NCBI GenBank assembly: GCA_020634375.1
Contig: JACKBX010000010.1
Location: forward strand, 124,001 to 188,000
Source: Ardenticatenaceae bacterium
Lineage (GTDB): Bacteria > Chloroflexota > Anaerolineae > Promineifilales > Promineifilaceae
Direction of reading: 5' to 3'
Length of the DNA: 64,000 bases
Numbering within the stretch: position 1 is the first letter of the stretch; the number at the start of each line of letters is the position of its first letter. Positions 61,142-64,000 of this stretch are shown one piece after another. A model generated the notes under the pieces. The model saw nothing but the letters and a program-made list of their open reading frames with translations. It made no database searches and had not been told where the DNA came from. Both the position numbers and the translations under genes were made by a program.

Positions 61142-61852
61142 ATGAAACCAAAGTTTGTTCGGCTGATGATGGTTGTTTTGACTGTGGGTGCAGCGTTGGC
61201 GGCGGTGTTTGCCGTTGCCGCCAGCAATTTGAGTGAGAAAGGGTATGCTGAAGGCGAGGGCGCGTCGGGGGTGGGAACGGCCGTTCAGGGAACGGCCGTA
61301 CAAGGCTCAACCACCAAAGGATACAGCGAGGGGAATGGTTATACGGCCGTTGGTTCGCGGATAGGCGAACTGTCTTCTGATCACAGTGCGGAAGAAGGCA
61401 AAGCTGGCTCTACCGGACATGCGACCTTTCCAAACGGGGACGCCTGGATGCAGTTAGCACCTTCTGCTGATATGACGGAAGTGTTTCGTTTTAGCGGCGT
61501 TTCCGATGATGGCGAACAGGGCAGTTCTAATCGCAAAAAAGCAACATCTATCCACTGCACCAATTTGTCAGCGACGGACAATCAGGTGGAGGTTCGGGTT
61601 ATCCAGTGGAATGGGACGGATGTTTTTACGGGCACCCTAACGATGCCGCCTAACGTGTCAAGTACATTTAGCACACAAAACACACAAATCTACTATGACG
61701 ACGTTTTTATAGGCGGTTCTACACCGGCTATTTTTCAGGGGAGCGGTGTGGTATTGGCAGAATCGCCACAAATTATTTGCTCGGCACAGGTGCTAGACCC
61801 GCTTGGTTATCCACCAGTTTTTGCGGTTAGTTTAGAAATGTACAAGAGGTAA
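61142..61852 (+). CDS. Secreted protein, paralogue 1 of a tandem pair
   Basis: 236 residues from the ATG at 61142 (GGAGG, five bases). The signal peptide is MKPKFVRLMMVVLTVGAALA then AVFAVAAS. A Gly-rich spacer of about 60 residues with TAVQGTAVQGS follows, where three close ACGGCCGT copies are read as Thr-Ala-Val. The C-terminal 125 residues form the shared domain: FRFSGVSDDGEQGSSNRKKA then TSIHCTNLSATDNQVEV, with Cys in IHCTN and IICSAQ that could form a disulphide. It ends EMYKR without the LPVV tail. Function unknown. Confidence 0.8.
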   Translation: MKPKFVRLMMVVLTVGAALAAVFAVAASNLSEKGYAEGEGASGVGTAVQGTAVQGSTTKGYSEGNGYTAVGSRIGELSSDHSAEEGKAGSTGHATFPNGDAWMQLAPSADMTEVFRFSGVSDDGEQGSSNRKKATSIHCTNLSATDNQVEVRVIQWNGTDVFTGTLTMPPNVSSTFSTQNTQIYYDDVFIGGSTPAIFQGSGVVLAESPQIICSAQVLDPLGYPPVFAVSLEMYKR

Positions 61853-61854
61853 CC

Positions 61855-62433
61855 ATGAACCAAAAAATGCGTACCTTTAGCTTAATTGTCTTAGGCTTAA
61901 GTGTTTTCGGATTGATGAGCTTTTGGGGATGGGATCATCTTGCCCAGGCACAGCGCGAAGAGAATTTAGCAAACCTGGCGTCAGCAGATGCTTCGTTGCG
62001 TGTTCGTTATAGGTTTAGCGGCGTTTCTGATGATGGCGAACAAGGCAGCACGAATCGTAAAGAAGCAACATCTATCCACTGCACCAATTTGTCAGCGACG
62101 GACAATCAGGTGGAGGTTCAGATCATACAGTGGAATGGGACAGATGTTTTTACGGGCACGTTAACAATGCCACCTAACGCGACAAGTACATTTAGCACAC
62201 AAAATACAACAATTTATTATGATGACATTTTTATAGGTGGCTCCACACCAGCCATTTTTCAAGGAAGTGGTCGTATCCTTTCTCAATCTGATCAGCTCAT
62301 TTGTACGGCGCAGGTGCTTGACCCGCTGAATTACCCACCAGTTTTCGCCACTAAGTTGACGATGTTTTATGCCGATGGCACGTTGGTTGGGGATGATCGG
62401 GAACTATTTTTGCCGGTTGTGTTACGGCCGTAA
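61855..62433 (+). CDS. Secreted protein, paralogue 2, with LPVV C-terminal tail
   Basis: 192 residues, two bases after paralogue 1. An N-terminal anchor or signal (FSLIVLGLSVFGLMSFWGW) leads straight into the same domain as paralogue 1 (FSGVSDDGEQGSTNRKEATS, IHCTNLSATDNQVEVQIIQW, DIFIGGSTPAIFQGSG), near identical at DNA level in places. It lacks the Gly-rich spacer and ends ELFLPVVLRP, the tail type seen also at 10060 and 31217. The duplication and the swap of ends suggest different placement of the same binding domain. Confidence 0.82.
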   Translation: MNQKMRTFSLIVLGLSVFGLMSFWGWDHLAQAQREENLANLASADASLRVRYRFSGVSDDGEQGSTNRKEATSIHCTNLSATDNQVEVQIIQWNGTDVFTGTLTMPPNATSTFSTQNTTIYYDDIFIGGSTPAIFQGSGRILSQSDQLICTAQVLDPLNYPPVFATKLTMFYADGTLVGDDRELFLPVVLRP

Positions 62434-62453
62434 GCAGGTACAAGTTTGCAAGT

Positions 62454-62499
62454 AGCGAGTGGCGAGTAACAAATCAACAAACTCACCACTCGCTTTTTT
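62454..62499 (+). terminator. Terminator after the secreted paralogues
   Basis: AGCGAGTGGCGAG (62454-62466) pairs with CTCACCACTCGCT (62482-62494) with one mismatch, followed by T6. It ends the two-gene unit. Confidence 0.8.
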
Positions 62500-62532
62500 G
62501 TTCCTGGTTGGTTTACCGCTACAATTTCCCCC

Positions 62533-63534
62533 ATGTCGATCATCAATCACGCATTACAAGATACAAAGGTACTCATCACCGGGGCGACCGGTTTTATTGG
62601 CGCACGGCTGGCGGAGCGGTTGGCTGTGGAAGAAGGCGCACTTGTCACGGGCACAGGACGTGATTTGCAAAAGGCGACCCATTTGCAAGCGTTGGGAGTG
62701 CAGTTGGTGCAGGCGGATTTGTTGGATACGGCCGTTATGCAGCAAGCCATCGCCGGGCAAGAAGTGGTCTTCCATGTGGCGGCCTGGCTGCGGGCACACG
62801 GCGACGAGACGCAGGCGTATGAGCTGAATGTGACAGCAACAGAAACGCTGTTGCGCCTGGCAGCGGAAGCGGGCGTGCGTCGCTTCGTCTTTGTCAGTTC
62901 CATGAATGCATATGGCCCGCAGCCGCACGACCTTATTGACGAAGATAAACCGCTGAACACAGAACTGCGCGACATTTATGGCAAAACAAAGGCCATCGCC
63001 GACCAGATGGTGCGCCGCCTGGGGCCAGAATTGGGCATTGAGGTGGCGGTAGTGCGTCCGGGCATGGTCTACGGCCCCGGCTCAATGAGTTGGACGCTGG
63101 AAATGGTAAAGCTGTTGAAGAAGGGCTTGCCGGTTATTTTTGGCGATGGCAAAGGCTACGCGGCCCCGGTGTATGTGGATAATTTGTTGGATGGCATGAT
63201 TTTGACGGCCGTTCGCCCCAACGCCGCTGGGGAAGCCTTCAATATGTTTGATCCCCCGGTAGATTGGCATACCTTTTTTGGCTTTTATGGGGCGATGTGC
63301 GGCTGCAAACCCCGTGTCATCCCCTACCGGGTGGCGCAGGTGCTGGCCTGGCTTAGCGAGCATTTTCGCTTTCTGGGGCTACCGCTTACCCGTGAACGGC
63401 TGCAATTTTACACAATGAAGGCCGTTTACCCGATGACAAAGGCGGAAGATCGGCTGGGCTACCAGCAGCGTGTGGATATTCACGAAGGAATGCGCCGCGC
63501 CGAAGCCTGGCTGCGCGAAGAAGGCTACTTGTAA
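62533..63534 (+). CDS. NAD-dependent epimerase/dehydratase (extended SDR)
   Basis: 333 residues. The Rossmann motif is VLITGATGFIGARLAERLAV. The catalytic Tyr and Lys are in DIYGKTKAIADQMVRRL and the Ser region is FVFVSSMNAYGPQ. The substrate part has VVRPGMVYGPGSMSWTLEMV and APVYVDNLLDGMILT, as in 3-beta-HSD/dihydroflavonol-reductase-like extended SDRs that act on nucleotide sugars, sterols or other alcohols. It starts 34 bases after the terminator of the preceding unit and is followed by the methyltransferase gene in the same direction. Confidence 0.9.
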   Translation: MSIINHALQDTKVLITGATGFIGARLAERLAVEEGALVTGTGRDLQKATHLQALGVQLVQADLLDTAVMQQAIAGQEVVFHVAAWLRAHGDETQAYELNVTATETLLRLAAEAGVRRFVFVSSMNAYGPQPHDLIDEDKPLNTELRDIYGKTKAIADQMVRRLGPELGIEVAVVRPGMVYGPGSMSWTLEMVKLLKKGLPVIFGDGKGYAAPVYVDNLLDGMILTAVRPNAAGEAFNMFDPPVDWHTFFGFYGAMCGCKPRVIPYRVAQVLAWLSEHFRFLGLPLTRERLQFYTMKAVYPMTKAEDRLGYQQRVDIHEGMRRAEAWLREEGYL

Positions 63535-63598
63535 TTGACGATTTGCGATTAGGGTTCATCACCACCCGTTTTCCGTTTTTTGTTTCTTGTTTTTTGTT

Positions 63599-64000
63599 AT
63601 GTGGTTATTTCCTACCATCATTGGACTGCTATTACTAGGGTTACTGCTTTATTGGCTGCTGGTCATTACAGAGGGGCTGTTTTTGGGGCGGCGTTTTGTG
63701 GTGTGGATGTATGACATCACGGCGCATAAGTATGATGGCATTAAGGAGTTTGAGGATGAGGCGGAGGAGTTGTTTGTGGTACGGCCGTTTCTGCAACGCC
63801 TTTCCTTCACCCCTGCGCCGCGCATTTTGGATGTGGCAACGGGTACGGGGCGGCTGCCCTGGTTTGTGCTGCAAACGCCCACATTTCACGGCCGTTTGGT
63901 CGGACTAGATGCTTCTCCCAACATGTTGGCTTTGGCCGCGCAAAAACTGGCGGGGTATGACTATCGTGTGGGGTTGGTGCAGGGAACGGCCGTGCCGCTG
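63599..64000 (+). CDS. Class I SAM-dependent methyltransferase, N-terminal part
   Basis: 134 codons open to the window edge. An N-terminal hydrophobic helix (FPTIIGLLLLGLLLYWLLV) is followed by a methyltransferase domain: the SAM loop RILDVATGTGRLPWF (motif I), then RLVGLDASPNMLALAAQKL (motif II, acidic residue Asp). It resembles ubiquinone/menaquinone-type methyltransferases with a membrane anchor. The ATG at 63599 is preceded by a T/G-rich stretch and no clear ribosome site. It follows the epimerase by 64 bases. Confidence 0.83.
   Translation, partial: MWLFPTIIGLLLLGLLLYWLLVITEGLFLGRRFVVWMYDITAHKYDGIKEFEDEAEELFVVRPFLQRLSFTPAPRILDVATGTGRLPWFVLQTPTFHGRLVGLDASPNMLALAAQKLAGYDYRVGLVQGTAVPL

Noticed and set aside
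1..64000. tRNA, rRNA and riboswitches
   Set aside because: I looked for T-loop words and conserved leader structures in the gaps and saw none; short tRNAs could still be missed by eye.

Overview
The window reads as chromosome of a Chloroflexota bacterium, most likely of the Anaerolineae/Ardenticatenia type. This is inference from gene content: fatty-acid oxidation genes, many secreted beta-rich proteins with LPVV-type tails, LppX-like and DUF3352 proteins, tandem Nudix, patatin and DinG genes. It also rests on one very strong sequence signature, the palindrome ACGGCCGT, which I counted by hand about 115 times in 64 kb where about one copy is expected by chance. No rRNA, tRNA or CRISPR array was seen.

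Layout. 0-5.3 kb (minus): acyl-CoA dehydrogenase, a GT39-like membrane protein and etfB-etfA; the dehydrogenase and its electron acceptor fit with the enoyl-CoA hydratase and 3-hydroxyacyl-CoA dehydrogenase at 27.5-29.2 kb. 5.5-10.1 kb: glycosyltransferase, LLM flavin oxidoreductase, an RHH/RelE-ParE toxin-antitoxin pair and Elp3. 10-19.7 kb: an orphan CpaF ATPase coupled to a secreted protein whose signal peptide is cut off by a C9 tract, then LppX-like lipoprotein, DUF3352 protein, patatin, dodecin, a DUF559-like nuclease, an alpha/beta-hydrolase fused to a cyclic-nucleotide domain, and MscS. 19.8-31.2 kb: VapBC, a large GT39-like protein, SDR, GT4, tandem Nudix, beta-oxidation genes, HAD, TPR and RlmH.

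31.2-49 kb is different: more A+T, few ACGGCCGT copies and many foreign-looking parts. It holds a secreted repeat protein, FolD, a GT2-GtrA fusion with a phosphodiester glycosidase and a small membrane protein, and a TetR-controlled two-permease ABC exporter. Then comes a segment bounded by two copies of a hairpin repeat (41.9 and 48.4 kb). It contains an internally deleted copy of the glycosidase/membrane-protein locus, a frameshifted YefM-YoeB module, and two complete integron gene cassettes (CPBP protease, GNAT acetyltransferase) delimited by three attC sites, with no integrase in view. A 990-residue PKD/propeller secreted protein and an HU-like protein follow.

49-64 kb returns to the motif-rich background: a 2022-residue alpha-2-macroglobulin-like lipoprotein lacking the thioester, a lipoprotein with five pre-peptidase-like repeats, a DnaQ-DinG nuclease-helicase, two tandem secreted paralogues, an epimerase and the start of a SAM methyltransferase.

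The most notable structures are the ACGGCCGT palindrome, the integron cassettes with matching R''/R' boxes, the repeat-bounded island, and the C-terminal LPVV-type tail shared by unrelated exported proteins.
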